This document shows, in pieces, positions 23,285 through 34,870 of a DNA stretch of 64,000 bases. The DNA comes from Saururus chinensis (Eukaryota > Streptophyta > Magnoliopsida > Piperales > Saururaceae): NCBI GenBank assembly GCA_035235625.1, contig CP141140.1, positions 40,667,351-40,731,350 on the forward strand, written 5' to 3'. The translations under genes were made by a program, and so were the position numbers. Position 1 is the first letter of the stretch. Each line of letters starts with the position of its first letter. The notes beneath the pieces were generated by a model. That model was given only the letters and a program-made list of their open reading frames with translations, ran no database searches and was not told the origin of the DNA.

Positions 23285-25010
23285 GGCTGGAGATGGCAAT
23301 TAAGTCCTAATTCCCCAATTAGGCCTGAATTAGAAAGGGATTAAGGTATGTTATTTAATCAAGCCTAAACCCTTGGTTTTCTCTTAATCCATTCTAAATC
23401 TTGACTTCAATCATGGTTTTAATCTATTTTAAAAGCACAAAACTATTGATTTACCTCTCTTCTCCAAGCCTTAATATTCAAAATCTCATTTTTAGGCTTC
23501 TAAAACCCTAGATCTAATGTTTACTTTTAATTTTTCAAAACTAAATCGAAATTAGTTGTATGTTAACTTAAAATCGTGTTTTTGGAAGGTATTGGAGGAG
23601 ATTGAAGGTTCATTCTGACCCAAATCAACAAGGAAAGGTAATGGGTTCTTCAATCTCAACTTTGGGTAATAAAAATCTCAATTTTTATGATGATATTTGA
23701 AGTGGAGTTGTTTGATTTAGGCTCTAATGGTGGGTTTAATAAATGTTAATAATTTACTACGATTTCTTAGGGTTTTGTTTTAGAATTGTTTAGATTAATG
23801 TTCTGGAAGGTTTGATGAGTTTTTGATAGTGTTTGAGACCATAGGTGAAGATTTTAAGGTGTTTTCATGGTGTCTCGATTTTGATTTTCGAAATGAAGAA
23901 GATGGTCAAAATTGCTTTGTTGGAGATCGAACGGCCTACCAGGGCAATCGATCGGCAACACTACATTTCTGACATATTTTCAGTTTAGCCGATCGGACAG
24001 CCTTGCAGTGCGATTGAACGGCTACACGATAATTTTTACTATTTTTGAAACTTATGCACATTTCAATGTTTTACTCCATTTGATGATTCTAATGGCTATG
24101 GGAGGTGTAGAATTGATGATGGGAGTTTATGGAATGTGTTTAAGTGAGGTCATGTGGCATTATATTATGTTAATAATTGTGCATGTTGATATTGAAGTAC
24201 CTTGAACTTTTGAATGTTAGAATTCTTGTGATTAGAATATGTTTCCAGTATGGATATTATATGGAAAATTGTGAGATGTGTTATCTTATAATGAGGATGG
24301 TTTATAGGTAATGGATGTGATCATGTTGTAGTTTAATGTGTGGAAAAATCATGTTTCTGAAAGTGAATATTCGATTTCACATGGATGGATTTAAGCTCTA
24401 TGATAGATTTTGCTTTGATTTCAGTTGGGAATCATTATTTTGAATGTGTTTAAGCATGCGTAGATTGTCTCATGAGTTTATGTCAAGCATTGGTCATGTG
24501 CTTAAAATATGCATGAATACACACATGTATGGGGAATCTACTATGAAATTGTAGTTAATTACGCTTTGATTATGATGTATGAGGGGACTGATTATAGCAC
24601 ATTCTATGTGTTGGAACCCACGTAGACTTTTGCTCATGGATGTATCATGATATCATGCATCATGTATCGGATTTCATGAATGAGGTTTTACCATTGTCTA
24701 ACCGGAATTGATCAATTGTATGCAATGATTGAGATTGCGTGTCAGATTAATCAAAACTTGGTTGGTCCGAAAGGACATGTTTTTGATTTAAGTTCCTATG
24801 TGGAACATTTATACTCCCTGGGTTGAGTTGAGTCAAATTGAGTTATGTGAGAATGAGTTGTGTACATGTCTTGTGAATGAGACTAGTTATTGAGATTATC
24901 TGGACCCTGAGAATTCAGCTGGTTTGTCCGAGTGCACTGGCTTACCAGATATTGTTGCTTGGGACTTCGGTCTTGACCAGCAGGGTTGCCTGGGTGTTTA
25001 GGCTTAATGG

Positions 25011-25208
25011 GCAGGAGTTGCTCGAAGGCTTTGATCTTGAGGAGTAGGAGTTATTCGAAGGCTTTGGCCTTCAGAAGCAGGGGTTGCTTGAAGGCGTTGA
25101 CCTTTAAGAGCAGGGGTTGCTTGAAGGCGTTGACCTTGAGGAGCAGGAGTTGCTCGAAGGCTTTGGCCTTGAGGAGCAGGGGTTGCTTGAAGGCGTTGGT
25201 CTTGAGAA
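25011..25208 (+). repeat. 33 bp minisatellite, six copies
   Basis: Units start at 25011, 25044, 25077, 25110, 25143 and 25176, exactly 33 bp apart. The core is GCAGG(A/G)GTTGCT(C/T)GAAGGC. The period is divisible by three, so a spurious 90-codon reading frame runs through it. It is not seen expanded in the other family A LTRs. Confidence 0.9.
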
Positions 25209-25340
25209 AAAGGGAGCAGGTTTATTCTCTCTATGTGTGGACTTGCATGTTAGACTAGTGTGTGTGGGACACTTATACATGCATGATGAATGAGAATGTT
25301 AATGCATGATCTTTAATGTATGTTAGAGATACATCTCATA

Positions 25341-25682
25341 CAGGTTTATATGATGTAGATGCATGATCAAAAAGTGTGTGGATGAGACACTATTATGCAG
25401 GTTTATGTGATATGAATGCATGATCAAAAAGTGTGTAAATGAGACACTATTATGCAGGTTTATGTGATATAAATGTATGATCAAAAAGTGTGTGAATGAG
25501 ACACTATTATGCAAGTTTATGTGATATGAATACATAATCAAAAATTGTGTGCGTGATACACTGCTATGCAGGTTTATGTGATATGAATGCATAATCAGAA
25601 AGTGTGTAAATGAGACACTATTATGTAAGTTTATGTGATATGGTTGCATTATCAGAAAAAGGGTGTGAAAGACACTTCTTAT
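25341..25682 (+). repeat. 57 bp minisatellite, six copies
   Basis: CAGGTTTATGTGATATGAAT-type units start at 25341, 25398, 25455, 25512, 25569 and 25626, all 57 bp apart. The A3 LTR has about three copies (about 31615-31800) and A1 one or two (about 19730-19850). Confidence 0.9.
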
Positions 25683-27081
25683 GTGATTTATGGGATTATC
25701 ATGCTTCATTGAGTAGATATGAACAAATACCTATGTGGGATGCATGTTAGGTTATAACTTGAATGCTTATGACTTGACTTGATAGGTATGTCTTATGCAA
25801 GTTAGTTCTTATGTTTATGGTTAAACATGGGTTTTAATTAATAAATGATCAGAAAGTGGTATAGCATGTTGATTTTGGATCTGAATTGCTACATTTCCAT
25901 GTCGTCCTGTTTTCTGATTATTATAGATGTATTCAAACCATTATTGAGTTTTTATACTCACCCCACTTAACTTGTTTTGTTTTGGGGCTGCATGGCGTGA
26001 CATGCAGTCAGACAGGATCCTCTTTATGAGGACAGATCGGGGAGAGCTTGAGAGTAGGAGTGGAGGCCACTAGATTTTGCATCTCTCTGAATATTTTGTT
26101 TTGATGTTAGAACTCGTGTGGAGTGGTTCTTGTTTTCAGAATTGTGATATATTATATCTTTAGTTTTGTTTGAGACCTTGTTTTGGAACAAGTGCGTTGG
26201 CTATGTATTATTAGTATGTGGGTTTGAGAATTGTAGTTTAATTTAGAGTTTAAGTAACTATTTCGGTTCTACCTATTTACTCAAAGTAATGCGTAACTCT
26301 GTTAATTAGACCGCCCGTGGTAAAGGAATAAGTCTTCTGCTATTTCATTAACCGTTTTCAATTTCGTCACCCCCGTGCGCTGGACCGGCCCTTGGACCGG
26401 GTTTGGCTCGGGTCGGGCAGTGCCAGGGCGTGACAACCTAGCCTCCCTCCTAATCTCAAACTTTCCCTATTTGAAAAATGGGCTTTTCCTTTTATAGTAA
26501 GTGGCTCATGGGCTGGGAATTGAATTGTTAGGCCAAAAACATTAGTGAATAGATCCTAAGCAACTATTTAAGTGTACATTTGAGTAAAAAAATAAATTTA
26601 ATCATACCCAAATCCACTTAGACAAATCACTAGAAGGTTGGTGGCCAAAAAGGGTAGCACATCATCTAATACAAATGTGGGTTGTAAGATCCCTAAACTT
26701 GAACTGATTTATTTTATGCTATTTAATGGCTTTTGTGTGGTTTAATGTCAATTCTGATCGGTTTTGACCAAAGTTTTTAACAAAAACTTTCTTCACATTT
26801 CATGTTTTTAAGTTAATTTAAGTCATTTAAATTTTTTTTGGAATTTTTAAAAATTTCACTATTTTTTTTAAAAAATTAGGGTTTGCGGGACCCACTATGG
26901 GCCCCACGGTCAAAATTAAAATTTTGAACCCAAGATATCCCTAAATTAAAATAAGACCTTAGAAAATTATTACATAATTTTTTAGATCTTAATTTGGGTT
27001 TAAATAGCTAAATTATCCTTTTTTAGTTTAAATTTCTATTTGTACCCCATTATTTAATTAGGTCTAACCCACCCCTTACTC

Positions 27082-27119
27082 TATAAGGAAAGACACAACC
27101 ACTTTCCCATATGGGAAAG
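27082..27119 (+). promoter_or_regulatory. LTR core promoter of A3: TATA box plus palindrome
   Basis: TATAAGG at 27082, then CTTTCCCATATGGGAAAG at 27102-27119. This is a perfect 18 bp palindrome, because the central ATTT of A1 is ATAT here. Confidence 0.55.
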
Positions 27120-29027
27120 GGCTGAGACCTGGAGTTAGGAGTCCTAATCCCGTATTTTCCTAAAGAGGAAGGAGATTAAAGTTTGATTTGCTTAATTTTT
27201 CCTTAATCCTTTAGGGTTTTCTTAAATCTTTTCAAATCACTTCTTCTTATATGGTTTAATCTCGATTTCTAAGGTTTTTCAAGAGGTTTAGATGTTCTAA
27301 ATTGAATTTATAAAGGTATTGATAAAAATCATATTTTTGGTAGGTTGTGAAGGAGATTAAGGAACTATTTCGAATTAAGAAGTTGCTAAAAGGTAATGGT
27401 TTTAGTCTAAAACTTGCAATGATTTCGGATTTAAGCTTTGAGTTTTGAAATGGGTTCCATGATTATGAGCTTTAATGGTGATTTGATCAAAGCTTAATCT
27501 TTGGAGGTATTTTCTTAGGGTTTTGCTTAATAATGATTAAATTTAATGTTCTGAAAGCTTTGATTTGATTATGATGGAGTTTGGGGCTTGGATTTGATGT
27601 ATTATGATGGATTGATGAAGGTTCGGTTTGATTTTCAAAATGGGGAAGATGAACTAGATTTGCCATTATGACAATCAAATGGCCTTACAGCTCATCGATC
27701 GGCCAAATGGTGTTACAAGCCGATTGTAAGGCCAACTGATCGGTAGGATTGCAAATTTTGGTCATTTTATTTATTTTCTTATTTTGATATTTCTACTCCC
27801 AAATATCATTTCTTATATTTATGTGGAGTGATTTTAGTTAGAATAAGCTACTGGGAGGATATGTTATGGATGTTGGAATTTATAAAGAATATTTAAGTAT
27901 TATGTGGAAATGGTATGTTGTTGGTTAAACATGCAAGGATTGATTATCTTGAATCCATGATAGAATGATTTCTATATGTTTAAGCATGCTCCCAGCAAGA
28001 TTATTATATGAGAATGGAGTGATATGTTTTCTTATCTTATGATTAATTTATGGGTAAATGATGATGTCAATTCTAGATTCATGTGTAGTATGAATATGCT
28101 TATGTGAGTTGAGCATGAAGTTGGACTTGATTTGAATGATGGTTTCCGATGGTTTTCACTCATGATTTCAGTTAGGAGCCATGATTAAATATTAAAGATC
28201 ATATGTGTACTATCTTATGGATTATCTTCAATGCATAGTTATATGCTTAGAGAATTAATGTTTCTATCTTGAGCACACACACATGTGGGGATTAATCATA
28301 GAAATTGTTGTCATTTATGGCTTCATATGATGTGTGTGGGGGTTAATGGGAGCACATTCTATGAATTAGAGTTCATGTAGAGATTGCTCACATATGTATC
28401 ATGTTGCATGTATCATGAAATAGATTTATAAATGAGACATTACCGATGTTTAGCCGTGGTTGATCGATTAGATGCAATGATGTGAGATTGCATGCCAGAT
28501 TAATCGATCATTGACTTAATTGGAATTTGGTTGGTTCAAAAGGACATGATTTAGATTTGAGGTCTTGATTTGAGCATGGATCCTCCCTAGGTTGAGTTGA
28601 GTGATTTTGATGTGGTTGAGATTTATTTGATTGAGTCACATCTAGACCTTGAGAATCTAGATTGGTAAGCTTTCGTGCACGGGCTACTATGTGTTCTAGG
28701 TTTCCTTATCAAAATCGGACTCTTCACACCGCAGGTAAGGCTGCTAACAAGTCGAGCCAGCTCGTCGAGCCGAATAGGCTTGGCTTGGTTCGACTTGAAT
28801 TTGGCTCGGCTCTAAAGGAGCTCAACTCGAGCTTGGTTTGAACTCGAAAGCAAATGAGCTAATCTCGAACATGGGCCAACTCGAATCGACTCGACTCAAA
28901 ACCTGATTGGTTTGACTCGAAACTCGACTTGATTTGTTATATATTACTTCTTACATATTATACCCATATTATATAAATTTCTTAACTTTCACCTTTCATG
29001 TAGCCATAATATTTTATATTATTTCAT

Positions 29028-29030
<3 letters not shown>

Positions 29031-29082
<52 letters not shown>
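29031..29082. repeat. (AT)26 microsatellite
   Basis: An uninterrupted AT dinucleotide run of 52 bp inside the hAT element, in AT-rich surroundings. Confidence 0.97.
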
Positions 29083-29085
<3 letters not shown>

Positions 29086-29590
29086 ATATAGTATATAATA
29101 CCTATATTATGCTATTATATTTGAAACAAATATAAATCCTACTACTAATAAAATTGAGAATGTAAGTATAATAAATTATTTTATTCCTATTCTACCCTTA
29201 TTCACTATATAATATTATTTACTTTTTAAATACTACCTTTAATCATTCTAATCCTATCAAATATAAATATGTAATTCTACTTTCATAATAAACATTCTTA
29301 ATTCAACCAATCATATTGATTTAGAATTAGAGATCTAGTGAGCTATATCTAGATTTTGCCTACAAATATATCAAATGAACCAATTCTAGATTTCACTGTT
29401 GAGTTCCGATTATATTCATCTTTCTTTTTGCAGACAATCCACACACCATGAAATATGTTACTACTGAGGTCCAAATAGTTCTATCATCATGAACTTTTTT
29501 GTAGTCACTAGAGTAATTAGATATGAAATCTATGAATAGGAGTTGTCATGGCTTTGGTGACTAGTTTAGTTTTTTTGTGGCTTCTTATAT

Positions 29591-30725
29591 GGGAAAATTT
29601 ATATAAATAATATTAAAAAAATAATTATCAAAATAATAGAGAAAAAAAATATTTCCAATATGGTGTTCCTTTTTGCCACACAGGCGCCGGCTAGGCACCG
29701 GTACCTATGTGGTTTTCTTTTAAAAAAATTCATAATTTTATCTTTTAGAAGGATGAAATGAGTCCAATAAATACAATGTACTACATCCTTCAGAAGGACG
29801 AAATCAATAATGAATTGATTTTGTCTCTCTTCTCTCTCTATTCACTTTCTCTCCTCTCTTTTTCGGTTCTCTCTTCTCTCTCCTCTTTCTTTCTATTCTC
29901 TTTCTCTTCTCTCTTTCCTCTCTTCTAAATGATGAAATCATGAAAAGTTTTAAAAAAATATATTGATTTTGTCATTCACAAATACATTATATTTTATTTA
30001 AAATTTAATATTTTAATATATAATATATAAGTAACAAAAAAATAAATTAAAATTTTCTACTTTCTCCCCACATCTCAGAGCTGGGCTCATGTCATGCACA
30101 TGAGAGAGAGAAAGAGAAAGAAGAGGAGAGAGAGAAGAGAAAGTGAAGAGAGAGAAAGAGGGAGAGAGAAGAGGAGAGAGCCAAAAGAGAGTGGAGAGAG
30201 AGATTGAATAGAGATATAGAGGAGAGAGTAAATAGAGAGAGTGTGTGAAGAGAGATACATAAGAGAGAGGGAGAGAAAGGAGAGAGATAGCCAAAAGAGA
30301 GTGAATAGCAAGAGAGGAGAGAGAGAGAAGAGAGAAAGAGTGAATAGAGAGAGAAGAGAGAGTGAAGAGAGAGAGGAGAAAGAGTGTGTGAAGAGAGAGA
30401 GGAGAGACAAAGAGATCAAAATCATTTCATCATTGATTTTGTCCTTCCAAATGACAAAATCAGTACATTGTATTGATTTTATCCTTTAAAATGACGAAAT
30501 AAGTACATTATATTGATTTTGTCATTTAAAATGACAAAATTAGTACATTATATTAATTTTATCTTTTAAAATGACAAAATTATAAATTTTTTTGAAAAAA
30601 GTTATGTTGACACTAGCGCCTAGCTAGTGCCTGTGTAGTGAAAAAGAATACCACATTGGTAAATATTTTTCTCTCTTCGTTATTTAGGTAATTATTATTT
30701 TTTAGTATTATTTATATAATTATAT
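29591..30725. mobile_element. Long-TIR element, probably MULE-like, nested in the hAT
   Basis: The left 110 bp or so (GGGAAAATTTATATAAATAAT...CACACAGGCGCCGGCTAGGC) is repeated inverted at the right end (GCGCCTAGCTAGTGCCTGTGTAG...ATTATTTATATAATTATATC). The likely 9 bp duplication is TTCTTATAT (29582-29590) and CTATTATAT (30726-30734), 7/9. Long TIRs with about 9 bp duplications suggest Mutator-like elements. The interior has CT-rich (29822-29926) and GA-rich (30099-30415) blocks in inverted arrangement, and several 40 bp repeats with TGATTTTGTC and GACAAAAT. No coding region. Confidence 0.72.
30099..30415 (+). repeat. GA-rich low-complexity tract
   Basis: About 310 bp of AGAGAG/GAGAGAAG with occasional TGA or TATA interruptions. 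With the CT-rich tract at 29822-29926 it could fold back. Long reading frames across it are compositional artefacts. Confidence 0.9.
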
Positions 30726-32537
30726 CTATTATATGAGATATTTGAATAACATTAGTTAAATTTTTGGTGACCAATTAAATTTTTTTGTAAGGTAATTTAT
30801 TGACTTATTTTAACTATAGATTTTGAAGTAATATTTACAACTTAAATAGAATAGAATTGTGTTTGTTATAATTTTTAAAATTTTTGTAATGTTGATGTGA
30901 TTCTCTAAATTATTATAGTTTTTTTATAGGGAAACATAGTTTGGTTTGTAAATGGGATTTGAGCTCAATTTGAACATAGGTTCAAGCTATTATAGTATAT
31001 TTTTTAGCTCGAGCTAAAGTCGAGTTTCAAGCTTCCTGGCCAAACTGAGCTCGAGCCAGGCATCTAGACGTTTGATCAAGCTTGAGCTAAGCTCGAACCG
31101 AGCTTTCAAAAATCGAGCTTGAGTCAAAAAATCTGAAAACTCAATTCGACTCGGCTCGTTAGCACCCTTAACCGTAGGAGATGTCCAAGGTGAATACACT
31201 GCTCTAGGTCTTCGTGAGGAGATCAGACATGCCAAGACTGTCTAGAGTGAGTAGATCTACTCTAGTTTTCGTAAGGATTCGGACCTCCCTCATGGATTAT
31301 CTAGAACGAGCAAAGGTGCTGATAACCCCTACACCCTAGTTTTCATATGGATTCAGACTGTGTCCAAAGCGAGCAATGCCCTAGGTTTTCAGTTAGAAAA
31401 TTGGACTATGTAGACAACGGGTGATATGATTGTATGTCTCTAAATGATGGAGACATTCACCATTTGTTGATGATGCTCATTTATGACATTATATGATGTC
31501 CAGGATTGCACAAGTTGTGTAGGGATAATGTGGCACATGTAAATATGATTTATTATGCATGATTTTGATATAGTGTAATTGAGACACTTGCTGTGTAGGG
31601 TGAATGAGCCATGGAATGAATGAGATTTATATATGCATGATCTGAAATGTGTGATTTAGACACTATTCATGCAGGTTTATGTGATATGGATAAATGATTT
31701 GAAATGTGTGATTGAGACACATCATGCAGGTTTATGTGATATGGAGGTATGATCTGAAATGTGTGATTTAGATACTATTCAGGTAAGTTCATGTGATATC
31801 TATGTATGATGTGATTGGGTCAGAATCATTATTTATGCAGAATGGATGTTAGGTCATGATATGATCATTTGTGCCTTGATTATGATATATGTGATATTTT
31901 CATGATAGATCATTTACTTATGAATAAGTAAGGGTATAGTATGGGAAATGATAAAAAATGGGAATATCATGTGAATTATGGATTTAAATTGCCATGTTGT
32001 TGTGCCATGATGGTTTTCTGATTAATGTTATCGTTTTCAAACCTTAGTGAGTTTCGTACTCACCCCCTTACTATGATTTGTTTTGGGGCTACATGGTGCG
32101 ATGTGCAGACGATTAGGATTCCCTATATGACGGATGATAGGGATATGCATGGGATTAGCTATGGATGCTTTTAGATGTTATGTTACTTTCTAATTTGCTC
32201 TTTGATGAGACTAGAGCACAATGTGTGGATGATTATGTATCAGATACGTGTTTATCTTTGGCTTTTAGACTTGTCTAAGCTTTTCTGATTCAAGCTACGT
32301 GTCAGCTTAGGAGATTATGTATGTGGGTTGGTGTGAGGATTTGTGACAAATTTATTATCCTCTTTACTTACCTTATTTATCTTGCTCAAAGGACGTTAAG
32401 GTGCACAACTCCATGTTTGTGTTAAATACCCAAAAGTCTTCCACAATGAAATTCAGTCGCCCCCGTGTGGTTCGACCTGCCCCCTAGACCGGGTTCTGCT
32501 TGAGTCAGGCAGATGCCAGGGCGTGACAAAAAGTTTT

Positions 32538-32552
32538 TTGTATTGAAGCACC
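32538..32552 (+). other. Degraded tRNA-iMet primer binding site
   Basis: TTTGTATTGAAGCACC, 9 bp after the LTR end, resembles the usual TGGTATCAGAGC-type site with one deletion and substitutions. It sits where a PBS must be, which supports the LTR boundary. Confidence 0.5.
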
Positions 32553-32762
32553 TCTTTATCCAAGAGTAAATAAGGATTGAGTGACAAGTCTTAAGCGTTA
32601 ACGGGTTGTGAGATGATCAAGGTCTAGACATAACAAGCGATGTTAAATTCCGTTAGTTGTTTGTCTTGAATGTTGCTTGCTCGATTGTGTGTTTGTTTTG
32701 CTTGGTTTCTTGCGTTGCTTTGAGTTATTAGGCTGTATGATTAATGTCTAGTTGTTGTGTAG

Positions 32763-34545
32763 ATGGCTCTAATCATGTAGGCGCTAATAACCATCGCGGT
32801 GCTAGAGATCCGAGGGTGGATGATGTGTTGACCGCCATTGAGGGGTTTACATAGGTTGTCCAGGCTAAGCACACAAGTGGTAGCGGACCTAAATCTCTTT
32901 CTCTAGAGAGATTCAAGAAGCTTAACCCTCCTAGCTTCAAGGGCGGGTTAGATGCTTCGAAGGCAGATAACTGGAGACTCCATATGGAGTAGATCTTCAG
33001 TCCTCAACGTTGTTCAGAAGAGGAGAAGATTTGACTTGCCATCTTCACTTTTGAAGGTGAGCCTTAGAGGTGGTGGTTATCCATGGAGCAACAGAGGTTC
33101 CAGGGTCGCGTGGATGTTCCTGGGAGGAGTTCTTGTCTGTTTTCAATGACAAGTACTTTTCTCTCCATGTGCGGGAAGAGAAGAAGGTGTTTCTAAACCT
33201 TTAGCCGGGATCGATGTTGGTCTTGGCTTACTAGACCAGATTTGTTGAGCTTGAGTGCTTTGTTCCTCATTTCTTCAGCGATGAGTATGAGCGGGTATGG
33301 AAATTCGAGGACGATTTGAGGCCCCTTATAAAAGGTCGAGTGGTCCCATTCCTACACAAGACCTTAGTGAAGGTTTTGGAGACCACTATTGTTGTGGAAA
33401 CGGATGTGGATGATTTCGTGAAGAAGAAGGGGCAGCAGGCCAGAAGGCCAAGATCAGAGGATAGCCATGCATGCCAAAGCCAAAAGAGGTGTGATGGCCA
33501 TCATGCGAGGCATAACACTCATCAGGTGCAGCAAGATCCTCATGACTGTCGTGCTAGAGTGACTTGTTATGGATGTCAATTGAAGGGACACTACATTAGT
33601 GAGTGTCCTTAGAGGATAATAGTACTCAAAGGCGCCCACTGGTGCCGCATAATGCCGGTCCTAGGCAGCCAGGAGCACCGCAGGTGACACCATAGGTGAG
33701 ATCATCTACCAGGCAGCCAGATACCAAGGGAAAGAAGCTAGTTACTGATAGGAGAGTGTTCGTGATATTGGTGAAGGAGGCGGTCAACTCTTCTGGCGTG
33801 GTGGAAGGTATAATATTCATTGCCTACCACTATGCTAGAGTACTATTTGATACTGTTTCTTCTCATTCTTTTGTCTCCCCTCATTTTTCTCATGAGATTG
33901 GTGTTGGTCATAAATTGTTGCATGTTCCTTTGTAAGTGTCTACACCTTTGTCTTCACTTTGGGCAGATGAGTATATTGAGATGATTCCAATGGTGATTGA
34001 TGGGCATGTGCTGCATGTGGATCTAATTATATTACCGATGATTGACTTCGATGTTATCCTAGGCATGGATAAAATGACTAAGTTCCATTTGCATGTAGAC
34101 TTCCTAGGGAAGAAAGTGTTGTTCGATTTGCTAGAAGCTAAGCCTTTTATCTTTCAAGGGGTTAAGCATCCACATGGAAGGTTCTTGGTATTTTCTTTCA
34201 AAGCTAAGAAGTGGATCGATAAGGGATGCGAGGCTTACCTTGCCAGTGTCTTGGGGATGAACACAATGTTACCTTCTTTGGATTCCATTTGAGTTGTAGC
34301 AGAATTTTTTTATATTTTCCCTAGTGACTTATCGGGTTTGCCACCAGAGAGAAAGATAGAATTCTATATCGATCTCATTCTAGGCACTAATCCTATTTCG
34401 AAAGCTCCCTATCGTATCGCTTCAGCCAAACTTAAAGAGCTTAAGACTTAGCTGCAATATATAATGGATAAGTGTTACATCAGGCCGAGTTCATCTCCTT
34501 GGGACGCACCAGTCCTATTTGTACAAAAGAAGGATGGTTCTCTTG
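32763..34545 (+). pseudogene. gypsy gag-protease-RT remnant
   Basis: The gag core at about 32895-33440 (LERFKKLNPPSFKGG, FNDKYFSLHVREEKK, FVPHFFSDEYERVWKFE) is followed by a CCHC knuckle (CYGCQLKGHYISEC, 33565-33606). Protease is at about 33790-34200. It has VLFDTVSSHSFVS where active enzymes have D-S/T-G, so the catalytic Gly is replaced, and later DFDVILGMD. The first RT motifs ([28 protein letters not shown]) end near 34545 at QKKDGS. Frameshifts and stops occur throughout. Products would have formed the retrotransposon particle and its processing enzyme; this copy cannot. Confidence 0.82.
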
Positions 34546-34870
34546 GAAAATTGTCTAAAAAAATTGAAGACAGTATGACATCATTTGGTCTATAGGAATC
34601 TCAAAGAACTGAAAAACATAAAATATAGAAATTCAAACCTTTTCCAATTTTGAAAAACATAATAATTAAATGACTTATGAGAAAAATCCCCAACATTTAC
34701 ATATAAAAATAAACTCTTCAAGAAGTCTCTGATAATTTTTCTAGGTCCATTCTATGGGGTTTTGGTCCCAAACATAAGTAGGAACTCAGATCATGAAAAT
34801 CTAATAGAAAATTGATTGTTTTAATCCCTTCCCATGCTCGGTGTATGAGAAACTAGGGTTAAGTGACATG
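34546..34870. other. Unassigned AT-rich spacer between two retroelement fragments
   Basis: Sequence after the broken RT does not resemble pol on either strand. It ends where the Athila-type protease region begins. It may be filler from deletion or another insertion. Confidence 0.3.

Larger units (their letters stand above)
22896..26435 (+). mobile_element. Solo LTR of gypsy family A (A2), 3540 bp
   Basis: It runs from TGTAAGATCCCTCATCTTG to GCCAGGGCGTGACA. Flanks are GCCTA (22891-22895) and ACCTA (26436-26440), a 4/5 duplication. It interrupts an older LTR in the opposite orientation. Compared with A1 and A3 it carries expanded 33 bp and 57 bp arrays. Confidence 0.85.
20951..26692 (-). mobile_element. 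Antisense family A-like LTR, split by solo LTR A2
   Basis: On the plus strand it opens TGTCACGCCCC (20951), the reverse complement of the family's GGGCGTGACA end. It runs antisense to 22895 and resumes at 26436 after the inserted LTR. The resumed part contains the reversed TATA (near 26495) and a degraded TTTCCC palindrome. It is cut at 26692 by the next element. A GTTCGAA/GGCC cluster at about 22145-22285 corresponds to the GATC cluster of its relatives. Confidence 0.7.
28736..31170. mobile_element. Non-autonomous hAT element, 2435 bp
   Basis: The termini TAAGGCTGCTAAC and GTTAGCACCCTTA are inverted repeats. Flanks ACCGCAGG (28728-28735) and ACCGTAGG (31171-31178) match at 7 of 8 positions. 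The related LTR A1 has the unoccupied site at 19333-19340 (ACCGCAGA), with continuous sequence across it, so insertion is independently supported. Both ends, roughly 200 bp each, are dense in GCTCGA/CTCGA motifs. It encodes no transposase. The interior holds an (AT) microsatellite and a nested long-TIR element. Confidence 0.92.
26693..32528 (+). repeat. 5' LTR of A3, split by a hAT element
   Basis: It starts TGTAAGATCCCTAAACTTG and ends GCCAGGGCGTGACA. The inserted element occupies 28736-31170. The remaining 3.4 kb lines up with solo LTRs A1 and A2, including the TATA/palindrome, the GATC cluster (27669-27746) and the 57 bp repeats. Confidence 0.85.
26693..34545 (+). mobile_element. Gypsy family A element, 5' LTR plus truncated gag-pro-RT (A3)
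   Basis: The LTR (26693-32528) is followed by a degraded tRNA-Met binding site, gag with a CCHC knuckle, protease and the first part of reverse transcriptase. Sequence similarity to RT ends near 34545. The rest of pol and the 3' LTR are missing. Removing the inserted 2435 bp hAT, the LTR is about 3.4 kb. The gag and protease style suggests Tekay/Del, an inference from recalled family features. Confidence 0.8.

Noticed and set aside
24986..25258. A 90-codon frame with repeated Arg/Ser-Lys-Ala-Leu text
   Set aside because: It is the 33 bp minisatellite; there is no start context, and no equivalent in sister LTRs.
25341..25682. Regular repeat spacing that superficially recalls a CRISPR array
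   Set aside because: The whole 57 bp unit is repeated with no unique spacers, there are no cas genes, and the context is a plant LTR.
25323..25709. A 128-codon minus-strand reading frame with a repeated protein unit
   Set aside because: It is the 57 bp minisatellite read through; the period is divisible by three and no other LTR copy keeps the frame.
30013..30489. Several overlapping reading frames of 82-112 codons
   Set aside because: They lie in GA/CT low-complexity sequence, where stops are rare by composition; the peptides are simple Leu/Ser or Arg/Glu runs.
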